NCBI RefSeq assembly: GCF_014201805.1
Contig: NZ_JACHFK010000005.1
Span: 50,001 to 114,000, forward strand
DNA from: Deinococcus metalli
Lineage (GTDB): Bacteria > Deinococcota > Deinococci > Deinococcales > Deinococcaceae
Length of the DNA: 64,000 bases
Direction: 5' to 3'
Shown: one piece after another, positions 24,876-32,995 of the stretch
Layout: each line of letters opens with the position of its first letter
How positions within the stretch are numbered: the stretch's first letter is position 1
Program-made: the position numbers and the translations under genes
The notes under the pieces: model-generated
The model's input: only the letters and a program-made list of their open reading frames with translations
Told to the model about the DNA's origin: nothing
Database searches by the model: none

Positions 24876-26033
24876 ATGTTCGAATACTTCCCGAAGAACT
24901 ACGTCTGGAACCTCGCCCTGAACCTCGCCATGGAGATGGGCGCCAAGATCGGCGAACTCGACGAGATGTGCCGTCCGCTGCTGGACGCGGCCCGTCAGGG
25001 CGACGACGCGGGCACGCAGGCCTTCCTGGCGTCGTGGGAGGTGATGGCCGACAAGCTGATCGCCCAGGCCTGCCAGGACGAGGAGCGGGGCCGGCTCCTG
25101 AGCGCCGGCACCAAGCTCGGCCGCGCCGCGACCTACCTGCTGACCGCCGAGCGCATGCAGGCCTTCGACTACGCGCCGAGGCAGGCCCTGTACGCCAAAT
25201 TCCAGGACACCTTCCAGCGGGGCGTGCGGCTGGCCCGCGAGAACTGCGAGCGCGTCGAGATTCCCTATGAGGGCGACGTGATCGCCGGGCTGTACACCCG
25301 CGCCGAGGGCGTCAGCGGCCGCGCGCCGCTGCTCGTGCAGGTCAACGGCCTGGACAGCACCAAGGAGATGCTCTACCGCGTGGGCCTGCCGGCGCACCTC
25401 GCGCGGCGGGGCGTGTCCAGCCTGTGCGTGGACCAGCCCGGCACCGGCGAGGCCCTGCGCCTGCACGGCCTGAAGGCCCGCGTGGACAGCGAGCACTGGG
25501 CGAGCCGCGTGGTGGACGAGCTGGAGACCTGGGACGACGTCGATCCGGCCCGCATCGGATTGCAGGGCGTGTCGCTCGGCGGGTACTACGCGCCGCGCGC
25601 GGTCGCCTTCGAGCCGCGTTTCGCGCTGGGTGCCGTGTGGGGCGCGAACCACAACTGGGGCGAGGTGCAGCTCGCGCGCCTGAACCGCGAGGGCGAGCGT
25701 CCCGTGCCGCACTACTGGGAGCACGTGCGCTGGGTGTGGGGTGCGCGCGACATGGACGAGTTCATGGAGCTGATTCCGAAGATCACGCTGGACGGCGTGC
25801 TGGAGCGCGTCCGCGTTCCCTTCCTGGTCACCCACGGCGAGCAGGACCGGCAGATTCCCCTGAAGTACGCCCACCAGACCTACGAGGGGCTGGTGAACAG
25901 TCCGGACCGGGAACTCAAGATCTTCGGGGACTTCGAGGGCGGCGTGCAGCACAGCTCGGTGGACAACAGCGCGTATGGCCTGGACTACATCAGCGACTGG
26001 GTGGCCGAGCGCCTGGGCGGCCACGTGCAGTGA
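24876..26033 (+). CDS. Alpha/beta hydrolase (dihydroxypseudooxynicotine-hydrolase-like)
   Basis: The 385-residue protein has an all-helical N-terminal region (1-125) and an alpha/beta-hydrolase core. The triad is Ser233 (GVSLGG), Asp324 (GEQDRQIP) and His359 (VQHSS). The helical extension and overall length resemble 2,6-dihydroxypseudooxynicotine hydrolase, which cuts a C-C bond next to an aromatic ketone. A beta-diketone or aryl-ketone fragment of a flavonoid-type aglycone would be a similar substrate; that is inference. TAGGAG precedes the ATG. Confidence 0.82.
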   Translation: MFEYFPKNYVWNLALNLAMEMGAKIGELDEMCRPLLDAARQGDDAGTQAFLASWEVMADKLIAQACQDEERGRLLSAGTKLGRAATYLLTAERMQAFDYAPRQALYAKFQDTFQRGVRLARENCERVEIPYEGDVIAGLYTRAEGVSGRAPLLVQVNGLDSTKEMLYRVGLPAHLARRGVSSLCVDQPGTGEALRLHGLKARVDSEHWASRVVDELETWDDVDPARIGLQGVSLGGYYAPRAVAFEPRFALGAVWGANHNWGEVQLARLNREGERPVPHYWEHVRWVWGARDMDEFMELIPKITLDGVLERVRVPFLVTHGEQDRQIPLKYAHQTYEGLVNSPDRELKIFGDFEGGVQHSSVDNSAYGLDYISDWVAERLGGHVQ

Positions 26034-26059
26034 CGGCCGCGGCCGTGGAGGAGGAGGGC

Positions 26060-27187
26060 ATGGGGGACGTGCAGGACATCCTGATCGTGGGCGGCGGCAT
26101 CGCCGGCCTGGTCGCCGCGTGCATGCTGCGTGACCGGGGCTTCACGGTCGATCTGGTCGAGAAGAACCCCGCGTGGAACGCCTACGGGGTGGGCATCATC
26201 CAGCAGAGCAACGTGGTGCGCGCCATGCACCAGGCCGGCCTGCTGGAGCGCTACCTCGCCAGCGGCTTTCCGTTCGAGGACGTGGAATTCCACAGTCCCG
26301 ACGGCGTCCGGCGCGCCCGCATTCCCGGCGAGCGGCTGGCCGGGCCGGACTACCCCGCGAACGTGGGCGTGCGCCGCTCCGCGCTGCACGAGACCCTCAA
26401 GGCGGCCGTGCTGGAGAAGGGCACGCGGGTGCGCCTGGGCCTGACGGTGCAGGGGCTGGTCCAGGCGGACGGAGCCGTGGACGTGACCTTCACGGACGGC
26501 AGCGCGGGCCGCTACGACCTGGTGATCGGCGCGGACGGCGCGCACTCGCGGGTGCGGAGCCTGCTCTTCGGCGAGCGCTATGTCCCGACCTTCACCGGGC
26601 AGTCGGTGTGGCGCACCAACTTCCCGCGCCCGCAGGGCATGGAGGCCCTCCAGACCTTCCGGGACGTCAGTGGCAACTCGGCCGGCCTGGTGCCGCTCTC
26701 GGCCGACCTGATGTACCTGTACCTCACGACCAGGGAACCCGGCAACCCCCGCTTCGCGCCGGGGCAGCTCCCCGCCCTGATGCGTGAGCGCCTGAAGGAT
26801 TTCCGCGGCGCCGTGGCCGAGTTGCGTGAGCAGATCACGGACGCCAGCGAGGTCGTGTACCGTCCGATCGAGGTCGTGTTCGTGGACGAGCCGTGGTACG
26901 CCGGCCGGGTCGTGCTGGTCGGGGACGCGGCGCACACGACCACCCCGCACCTGGGCCAGGGCGCGGGCATGGCCATCGAGGACGTGGTCGTGCTGAGCGA
27001 GCTGCTGGGCGGGGGCCAGCCCGTGAAAGACGTCCTGCCGGCCTTCTTCGCCCGCCGCTACGAGCGCACGAAATACATCCAGGACACGTCCCTGATGGTG
27101 TGCCGCGCCGAGATGGAGAACGACCACACGCTGAACCACCCGCAGGTGATCGGCGAGATGCTGCACTACACCGCCCGGCCGATCTGA
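26060..27187 (+). CDS. FAD-dependent aromatic hydroxylase (FdeE-like)
   Basis: The 375-residue protein is a group A flavoprotein monooxygenase. It shows GGGIAGL (8-14), the DG motif GADGAHSRVR (near 157) and the GD motif GDAAHTTTPHLGQGAG (near 290). Similar single-component NAD(P)H enzymes include FdeE, which hydroxylates the A ring of naringenin. The ATG at 26060 has GGAGGAGGG just before it; a GTG at 26030 that overlaps the upstream stop is an alternative. It probably makes the catecholic substrate for the extradiol dioxygenase of the same operon. Confidence 0.87.
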   Translation: MGDVQDILIVGGGIAGLVAACMLRDRGFTVDLVEKNPAWNAYGVGIIQQSNVVRAMHQAGLLERYLASGFPFEDVEFHSPDGVRRARIPGERLAGPDYPANVGVRRSALHETLKAAVLEKGTRVRLGLTVQGLVQADGAVDVTFTDGSAGRYDLVIGADGAHSRVRSLLFGERYVPTFTGQSVWRTNFPRPQGMEALQTFRDVSGNSAGLVPLSADLMYLYLTTREPGNPRFAPGQLPALMRERLKDFRGAVAELREQITDASEVVYRPIEVVFVDEPWYAGRVVLVGDAAHTTTPHLGQGAGMAIEDVVVLSELLGGGQPVKDVLPAFFARRYERTKYIQDTSLMVCRAEMENDHTLNHPQVIGEMLHYTARPI

Positions 27188-27266
27188 CCGACCCGCCCGC
27201 CGGCCTCCGGCGAAGAGGCCACATCAGTCCACGCCGCGATTCGCTGCGCCGCGCGCTGGACGCCCC

Positions 27267-27272
27267 TACACT
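27267..27272 (+). promoter_or_regulatory. -10 box of a leaderless TetR gene
   Basis: TACACT lies 6 nt before the ATG at 27279, so transcription should begin at the start codon. There is no ribosome site. This layout is common in Deinococcus-Thermus. Confidence 0.55.
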
Positions 27273-27278
27273 GGCGTG

Positions 27279-27953
27279 ATGACCAGAGGCGTCCGAACCC
27301 GCGCGGCACAGGGGATCCGCACGCCGCGCCAGGAGCGCAGCCGGCAGTCGTTCGAGCGGGTGCTCGACGCCGCCACCGAGCTGCTGATGGAGGTGGGCTA
27401 CGACGGCCTGACCCTGGCCGGGGTGAGCGCGCGGGCCGGCGTCTCGACGGGATCGATCTACGGGCGCATCCGCGGCAAGGACGACCTGCTCACGGCCGTG
27501 CAGGCCCGCATTCTGGAGCGCACGGAGGCCGGGCAGGACGCCATGCTCGCGCGGCTCCAGGCGGGCGAGCTGCCGCTGGACACGCTGGTGCCGCGCGCGG
27601 TGGACGCCCTGGGGGACTTCATGCAGGAGTACGCGGGGCTGCTCCGGCCACTGATGGCGCAGGCCATGGCCGACATTGCGGTGGCGGGCCGGGGCAAGGC
27701 GTCGTACGGCAAGTTGCGGGACGGCTGGATCGCGGTGATCCTCAGCCGCCGGGACGACATCGCGCAGCGGCCCGCAGACGCGGCGGTGCTGGGGTGCTTC
27801 CGGATCGCGTACGCCGCCTTCGCGCGCTACCTGGGCCTGGGATCGTCGATGGAGTCGGCCGGTGAGGGCGACTGGGCCGCCCTGAAGCGGAACCTGGGCG
27901 TGATGTGCCTGGCCTTCCTGAAGACGCCAGCGGGCGAGAGCAGCGAGGGGTAG
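27279..27953 (+). CDS. TetR/AcrR-family regulator
   Basis: The product has 224 residues with an N-terminal TetR helix-turn-helix (about 15-62: QSFERVLDAATELL, then GVSARAGVSTGSIYGRI). The rest is the ligand-binding helical domain. I prefer the ATG at 27279 over the GTG at 27276 because of the leaderless promoter geometry. It sits between two operons that carry the TTTGATCAAA operator, but no TetR-like operator is visible near its own start. It may sense an aromatic intermediate. Confidence 0.85.
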   Translation: MTRGVRTRAAQGIRTPRQERSRQSFERVLDAATELLMEVGYDGLTLAGVSARAGVSTGSIYGRIRGKDDLLTAVQARILERTEAGQDAMLARLQAGELPLDTLVPRAVDALGDFMQEYAGLLRPLMAQAMADIAVAGRGKASYGKLRDGWIAVILSRRDDIAQRPADAAVLGCFRIAYAAFARYLGLGSSMESAGEGDWAALKRNLGVMCLAFLKTPAGESSEG

Positions 27954-28043
27954 CGGCCTGGGGGCGAGCCTGGCCCCCACGACGAACACGCGGGCGGCAC
28001 CACAGCGGCAGGCAGGGCGGGGAGATGGCGGCCCCCGCTCTGC

Positions 28044-28059
28044 TTGATTTTTGATCAAA
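28044..28059 (-). promoter_or_regulatory. Operator copy 3 (inverted orientation)
   Basis: The plus strand reads TTGATT then TTTGATCAAA; on the minus strand this is TTTGATCAAA followed by AATCAA, matching copies 1 and 2 except for two bases. It lies 90 bp before the luciferase-like monooxygenase gene. The orientation relative to transcription is reversed compared with the other copies. Confidence 0.65.
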
Positions 28060-28148
28060 TCGGTACCATACTAAATCAGAACAAGCATTCTGATTTCAGT
28101 CTGGCCGGCCCATGCTGGCCCCGCGCCACCCACCCAGGAGGGTCAGCC

Positions 28149-29270
28149 ATGCGTTTTTCCGTGTTTCTCGTCGGACGTTCCACCGCTCCCGAGCACGACC
28201 GCGAGGTCATCCAGGCATTGACCGAGCACGCCCGCGAGGCCGAACAGCTGGGCTTCGACGCCGTGTTCATGCCGGACCACCACTTCACCGGCTACGCTCC
28301 GATGTCCAGCGATCCCTTCGTGTACGCGGCGTACCTCGCCGGGCAGCTCACGCGCGTCACCTTCGGCATGTCCGTCACCACCGTGCCGCTGCACCACCCG
28401 GTGCGCTTCGCCGAGCGCATCAACCTCCTCGACCAGCTCACCGACGGCCGCCTGCTCGTCGGCATCGGCAGCGGCACCACGCCCGAGGAGATGATCGGCT
28501 TCGGCGTGAACTACAAGGAAACGGGCCGCATCGCGCAGGAAAACCTCGACATCGCCGAGCAGCTGTGGCAGAAGGCCATTGGCGACGATCCCATCACGTT
28601 CGACACGGGCCACTACAAGGGTGCGCTCGTCCAGCGCATCGTGCCGCGTCCGTACCGCGAGCGCCACGCGCCGCTGATGAGCGTCGCGCTGCGCGAGTCG
28701 AGCGCCCTGCGCGCCGCCCAGAGCGGCTACCCGGCCTTCATCCCGGCGTTCACGCCCCCGAAGATCGGCGGCACCGAGCCCCTGAGCCACGTCACGAAGT
28801 ACTTCCGGGTCTACAGGGACGCCCTGCTGGCCGCCGGGCACCCCCAGGACGTCGTGGACCACGCGCTGTCGTGGACGACCCACACCTACCAGTGCGTGCA
28901 CGTGGCCGAGACCGACGAGCAGGCCCGCGAGGAGCTGGAGGTCATCCTGCGTGGCTACCAGAGCGCCATCGACCGCGAGATGGTCTTCAACAAGCGCGCC
29001 GAGGAGATCAGCGACGTGACCATCCACTCCACGCCCGACGCGCTGAGCGACGACTGGATCGGCACGTGGTGCCTGTACGGCAGCCCCGAGACCGTCACCG
29101 CCCACCTCAGGGAGTACCAGGACCTCGGCATCGGCAACGTCCTGCTGGGCTTCACGACCGGACCGCTGACCCCGGAGCGCCGTCGCCTGGGCGATCAGGC
29201 CATGCGGCTGTTCGCCGAGCGGGTGATGCCGCACTTCACGGAGCGCGCCCTGGTCGGCGCGGCGCCGTGA
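28149..29270 (+). CDS. Luciferase-like (LLM) flavin-dependent monooxygenase
   Basis: The 373-residue protein is a bacterial-luciferase-type TIM barrel: AEQLGFDAVFMPDHHF near residue 35, TVPLHHPVRFAERINLLDQL split near 90, and GRLLVGIGSGTTPEE. These enzymes use reduced FMN and O2 to hydroxylate or cleave substrates. AGGAGGG lies upstream of the ATG at 28149. The flavin reductase gene overlaps its stop, so the two form a two-component system. The operator upstream ties it to the C-glycoside operons. Substrate unknown. Confidence 0.87.
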   Translation: MRFSVFLVGRSTAPEHDREVIQALTEHAREAEQLGFDAVFMPDHHFTGYAPMSSDPFVYAAYLAGQLTRVTFGMSVTTVPLHHPVRFAERINLLDQLTDGRLLVGIGSGTTPEEMIGFGVNYKETGRIAQENLDIAEQLWQKAIGDDPITFDTGHYKGALVQRIVPRPYRERHAPLMSVALRESSALRAAQSGYPAFIPAFTPPKIGGTEPLSHVTKYFRVYRDALLAAGHPQDVVDHALSWTTHTYQCVHVAETDEQAREELEVILRGYQSAIDREMVFNKRAEEISDVTIHSTPDALSDDWIGTWCLYGSPETVTAHLREYQDLGIGNVLLGFTTGPLTPERRRLGDQAMRLFAERVMPHFTERALVGAAP

Positions 29271-29854
29271 ACGCTCCCCTGATCGTCGGCATCGGCGGCA
29301 CGACCCGGCCCGGGTCCAGCGGGGAGACGGCCCTGCGGGTCGCGCTCGCGCATGCCGAGCGGGCCGGAGCGCGCACCCGGCTCTTCGGGGGCGCGGACCT
29401 CGCGGCGCTGCCGCACTACGCGCCGGAGCACCCCGAACGCCATGCCGTGCAGACCGAGCTGGTCGAGGCCGTGCGGGCGGCCGACGGCGTGCTGATCGCC
29501 ACGCCCTCGTACCACGGCGGTATGTCCGGGCTCGTCAAGAACGCCCTGGACCTCCTCGAGGACCTGCGCGGCGACGCGCGGCCCTACCTCGACGGCCGCG
29601 CGGTCGGCGTGATCGTGCTGGCCGGCGGCTGGCAGGGCGCGGGCGTGACCCTCAGCGCCCTGCGGGACATCGTGCACGCCCTGCGTGGCTGGCCCACGCC
29701 TCTGGGCGTGACGCTGAACACCGCCGCGTCCCGCCCCTTCACCCCGGACGGCGAGTGCGCCGACGACACCACCCGGTCGCAGCTGCACACCCTGACGGAT
29801 CAGGTGCTGGCCTTCGCGCGCATGGCCCGCACACCCGCGGTCACCGGCGCATGA
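29267..29854 (+). CDS. NAD(P)H-dependent FMN reductase
   Basis: The 195-residue flavodoxin-like protein has the FMN-binding loop GGTTRPGSSGETAL at its N-terminus and TPSYHGGMSGLVKNALDLLE split in two near residue 85. This is the SsuE/MsuE family pattern. It overlaps the LLM gene (GTGA) and the GH3 gene (ATGA). It most likely supplies FMNH2 to the LLM monooxygenase. Confidence 0.88.
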   Translation: MNAPLIVGIGGTTRPGSSGETALRVALAHAERAGARTRLFGGADLAALPHYAPEHPERHAVQTELVEAVRAADGVLIATPSYHGGMSGLVKNALDLLEDLRGDARPYLDGRAVGVIVLAGGWQGAGVTLSALRDIVHALRGWPTPLGVTLNTAASRPFTPDGECADDTTRSQLHTLTDQVLAFARMARTPAVTGA

Positions 29855-32211
29855 CGCGGCCTCCGACTTTGGAGGAGCAGGCGCGCCTGACGGCCGGAGC
29901 GGGCATCTGGAGCACGCCGGCCATTCCCGAGGCCGGCGTGCCCGGACTGAGCCTCGCGGACGGCCCCATGGGCGTCGCCAGCCAGTCGATCGACGAGCGC
30001 GACGTGTCCCTGCTGATGCCCTGCGGCACGGCTCTGGCAGCGTCCTGGGACACGGCCCTGGCGCGCGAGGTCGGCACGGTCGTGGCCGCCGAATGCCGGC
30101 GCCGCCACGTCCAGGCGATCCTGGGGCCGAACCTGAACCTGCCGCGCAGCCCGCTGGCCGGCCGGGCCTTCGAGACCTACAGCGAGGAGCCGCTCCTGAG
30201 CGCCCTGATCGGCGCCGCGTGGATCGCCGGCGTGCAGGGGGGCGGCGTCAGTGCCGTCGCCAAACATCTCGTCGCGAACGACTCGGAAACGCAGCGCCAC
30301 TCCATGAATTCGGTGGTGGACCAGCGCGCGCTGCGCGAGGTCTACCTGCGGCCCTTCGAGTACGCGGCCCGCGCCGGGGTGGGCGGCCTGCTGCTCGCGT
30401 ACAACCGCATGAACGGCCTGCCCTGCGTGGAACACGCGGACCTGATGGGCATCGTCCGCAACGAGTGGCGGTGGCCGGGCGTGCTGATGTCCGACTGGTT
30501 CGGCACGCACGACGGCGCGCGCAGCCTGAACGCGGGCCTGGACCTGGAGATGCCCGGCCCGGCCCGTCACATGGGCGAGCGCGCCGCTGCGCTGGTGGGC
30601 GCCGGCGAGGTGCCGGCCAGGCGTGTGGCCGAGGCCGCCGACCGGCTCCAGACGTGGGCCCGGCGCTGGACGGACACGGCCCCGGGCCCGGCGGCCGACG
30701 CGCAGGACGTGCTGGTGCGCGCCGCCGCCGCCGGCTTCGTGCTGCTGAGCAACGACGGGCTGCTGCCGCTGGACCCCGCGCAGTCGCTGGCGGTCATCGG
30801 GCCGAACGCCAGCGCGCCGTGCTACCAGGGGGCGACCTTCGCGCGCATCGCGCTGGCGGACGACGTGCCCACGCCCGTGGCGGCCCTCCAGGGCGCCTTC
30901 GCGGACGTGCGCCACGAACCCGGCGTCGCGCCCACCTACCGCCTGCCCCCCCTGACGGCGCAGGACATCACGGCGCCGAGCGGAGAACCAGGCCTGGACG
31001 TGACCTACGCCACCGCGGCCGGAGAGGAGGTGTTCCACGAGGTGCGCCGGACCTCGACCCTGGTGTGGTTCTCCGACATGCCCGGCGGTCTGCACACCGC
31101 CCAGCCCGGCCGGGTGCGGGCGCGCACCCGCCTGATCCCCGCCGTGAGCGGCCCGTGGCGCCTGTCCTACGGCGGCACCGGTGACGTGACGTTCCTGATT
31201 GACGGCGCCGTGCAGGGCGAGCGGCCCTCCCCGGTCGTCGGGGGGGACGTGATGGGCCACCTGCTGCGCGCCGAGTCCGGTCACGTGGACCTCGAGTTGC
31301 GCGCGGGTGTTCCGGTCGAGCTGGATTACCGCATGACCTTCGGGGGCGCCCGCGCTCAGGGCCTGTGGTTCGGCGCCCGGCCCCCGGAGGCGGCGGATCT
31401 GCTGGAACGCGCCGTGGCCGCCGCCGGCCACGCTGCCCAGGTGGCGCTGGTGGTGGGGGAGACCGCGGACTCCGGGGTGGAGAGCCGCGACCGCACGACC
31501 ACGCGCCTGCCGGACGACCAGCTCGACCTCATCCGCCGGGTGTGCGCGGCAAATCCCCGGACCGTGGTGATCGTGAACGCCGCTCACGCCGTGGACCTGA
31601 GCTGGGCCGACCACGCCGCCGCGGTGATGCAGGTGTGGTTCCCCGGTCAGGGATTCGCGCCGGCGCTGGCGGACGTCCTGAGCGGCGCGCGCGAGCCGGG
31701 CGGGCGCCTGCCCGTCACCGTGGCCCGCGCCGAGGCCGACTACCCGGCCTTCGACCTGACGCCGGACGCCCACGGTGACCTGCCGTACGGCGAGGGCGTC
31801 CTGATCGGCGCCCGCGCCTTCGCGGCGCGTGGCACCGTGCCCGCATATCCCCTCGGCGCCGGCGTGGGGTACGCGCAGTTCGACTACTGCAGCGTGGCCG
31901 CCGACGCGCAGACCGTGACGCTGAATGTGCGCAACACGTCCGGCCGCGCCGGTAAGACCGTCGTGCAGGTCTACCTCGAGATGCCCGCCCTGGACGGCGT
32001 GCCGGCCTACCCCACGCTGGCGGCCTTCCAGGCCGTGACCCTCGCGGCCGGGGAGGTGCGTGACGTGACGCTGGCCGTCGCCCACGACGCGTACCGGCAG
32101 TGGTCGCAGGCGGACGGACGCTGGATCACGCAGCCCGGTCCACGCCGCGTGCAGGTGGGCCGCTTCCTGGGCGACGCGGTGTGGGAGGGAACGGTCACGC
32201 CGCCGCATTGA
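29851..32211 (+). CDS. GH3-family beta-glucosidase
   Basis: This 786-residue enzyme has the GH3 (alpha/beta)8 domain with AKHLVANDSE (near 140) and the nucleophile Asp215 in MSDWFG. A PA14-like insert lies at about 385-500 (GPWRLSYGGTGDVTFLIDGA), then the second GH3 domain and a C-terminal Fn3-like domain (about 690-775). There is no signal peptide, so it acts inside the cell on imported O-glucosides. Alone it would not cut a C-glycoside, so it complements the deglycosidase. It starts on the stop of the FMN reductase. Confidence 0.92.
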   Translation: MTRPPTLEEQARLTAGAGIWSTPAIPEAGVPGLSLADGPMGVASQSIDERDVSLLMPCGTALAASWDTALAREVGTVVAAECRRRHVQAILGPNLNLPRSPLAGRAFETYSEEPLLSALIGAAWIAGVQGGGVSAVAKHLVANDSETQRHSMNSVVDQRALREVYLRPFEYAARAGVGGLLLAYNRMNGLPCVEHADLMGIVRNEWRWPGVLMSDWFGTHDGARSLNAGLDLEMPGPARHMGERAAALVGAGEVPARRVAEAADRLQTWARRWTDTAPGPAADAQDVLVRAAAAGFVLLSNDGLLPLDPAQSLAVIGPNASAPCYQGATFARIALADDVPTPVAALQGAFADVRHEPGVAPTYRLPPLTAQDITAPSGEPGLDVTYATAAGEEVFHEVRRTSTLVWFSDMPGGLHTAQPGRVRARTRLIPAVSGPWRLSYGGTGDVTFLIDGAVQGERPSPVVGGDVMGHLLRAESGHVDLELRAGVPVELDYRMTFGGARAQGLWFGARPPEAADLLERAVAAAGHAAQVALVVGETADSGVESRDRTTTRLPDDQLDLIRRVCAANPRTVVIVNAAHAVDLSWADHAAAVMQVWFPGQGFAPALADVLSGAREPGGRLPVTVARAEADYPAFDLTPDAHGDLPYGEGVLIGARAFAARGTVPAYPLGAGVGYAQFDYCSVAADAQTVTLNVRNTSGRAGKTVVQVYLEMPALDGVPAYPTLAAFQAVTLAAGEVRDVTLAVAHDAYRQWSQADGRWITQPGPRRVQVGRFLGDAVWEGTVTPPH

Positions 32212-32223
32212 CGGGCGCGGAAC

Positions 32224-32257
32224 GGGGCCGCCGGACATACGGTCGTCCGGCGGCCCC
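32224..32257. terminator. Strong hairpin between convergent genes
   Basis: A 13-bp perfect inverted repeat (GGGGCCGCCGGAC / GTCCGGCGGCCCC) with an 8-nt loop lies between the GH3 stop and the GntR stop. It has no T tract on either side, so it may act as a bidirectional terminator or RNA stabiliser. Confidence 0.7.
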
Positions 32258-32268
32258 GCTGCCGTCCC

Positions 32269-32931
32269 TCACGTCCCGGCCAGCGCCTCTTCCCGCTCCA
32301 TGATCTCCGCGATCTTCAGGCCCGTGCCGAGGATGTGGGTGTGCATCTCGTGGCCGGCGGCGGTGGCGTCCCCGGCACGGATCAGGTCGATCAGGCGCTG
32401 GTGCTCGACATTGCCGGTCATGGTGTAGTTGGTGCTCTCCAGGTGCTTGTGCAGGTAGTGCTGCACGCGCACGCGCAGGTCGCGGATCTGCGCCGCCAGC
32501 TGCGGCATGCCCGCGCGGTCGTAGATCAGCTGGTGGAAGGCCATGTTCAGCTGCGAGAACGGCGCGACGTCGAAGGCGTCGTCCGGCACCTCCATCTGGT
32601 CGACGAGGTCTTGGAGCCGGGTGAGGTCGGCGGGCGTCAGGTGCGGCACGGCCCTGACCGTGGCGAGCTGTTCGAGCACCGCGCGGATCTCGTACAGCTC
32701 GCGCAGTTCGGCGGCGGTGAAGCTGGTGACGTGCGCGCCGCGGTGGGGCCGGATGACGACCAGGCCCTCGGATTCCAGGGCGCTCAGCGCCTCACGGATG
32801 GGCATGGTGCTCACCTCGAAACGGTCGGCCAGTTCTTCGAGGCGCAGCCGCTCCCCCGGCGCGAAGGTGCCGCGCACGATCTCGTCACGCAACCGCGTCA
32901 CCAGCGCGGTTTTCACGGTTCTTGGAAACAT
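32269..32931 (-). CDS. GntR-family regulator with FCD domain
   Basis: The 220-residue product has an N-terminal winged helix (about 8-72: LEELADRFEVSTMPIREAL split once, then LVVIRPHRGAHV). An FCD effector domain follows, with candidate metal-binding His in AFHQLI, EHQRLI and HTHI. FCD regulators usually sense organic acids or sugar acids and repress catabolic operons. A degenerate copy of the TTTGATCAAA operator lies just upstream, which suggests autoregulation. It is therefore the best candidate for the regulator of the three copies at 15528, 22007 and 28044. Confidence 0.88.
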   Translation of the reverse strand: MFPRTVKTALVTRLRDEIVRGTFAPGERLRLEELADRFEVSTMPIREALSALESEGLVVIRPHRGAHVTSFTAAELRELYEIRAVLEQLATVRAVPHLTPADLTRLQDLVDQMEVPDDAFDVAPFSQLNMAFHQLIYDRAGMPQLAAQIRDLRVRVQHYLHKHLESTNYTMTGNVEHQRLIDLIRAGDATAAGHEMHTHILGTGLKIAEIMEREEALAGT

Positions 32932-32948
32932 GGCTCAGGGTATCACCG

Positions 32949-32961
32949 ATATTTGATCAGA
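32949..32961. promoter_or_regulatory. Operator copy 4 (degenerate)
   Basis: ATATTTGATCAGA resembles the shared operator core with one mismatch in the palindrome (TTTGATCAGA, 32952-32961). It lies 20 bp upstream of the GntR start codon and just after the pobA stop. Confidence 0.55.
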
Positions 32962-32995
32962 TCCTGGGTCGGCGGCGCATTCCCGCCGGCTGGCC

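Noticed and set aside
29800..32238. 812-codon minus-strand frame opposite the GH3 gene
   Set aside because: Shadow of the glucosidase; composition is typical of antisense high-GC frames.
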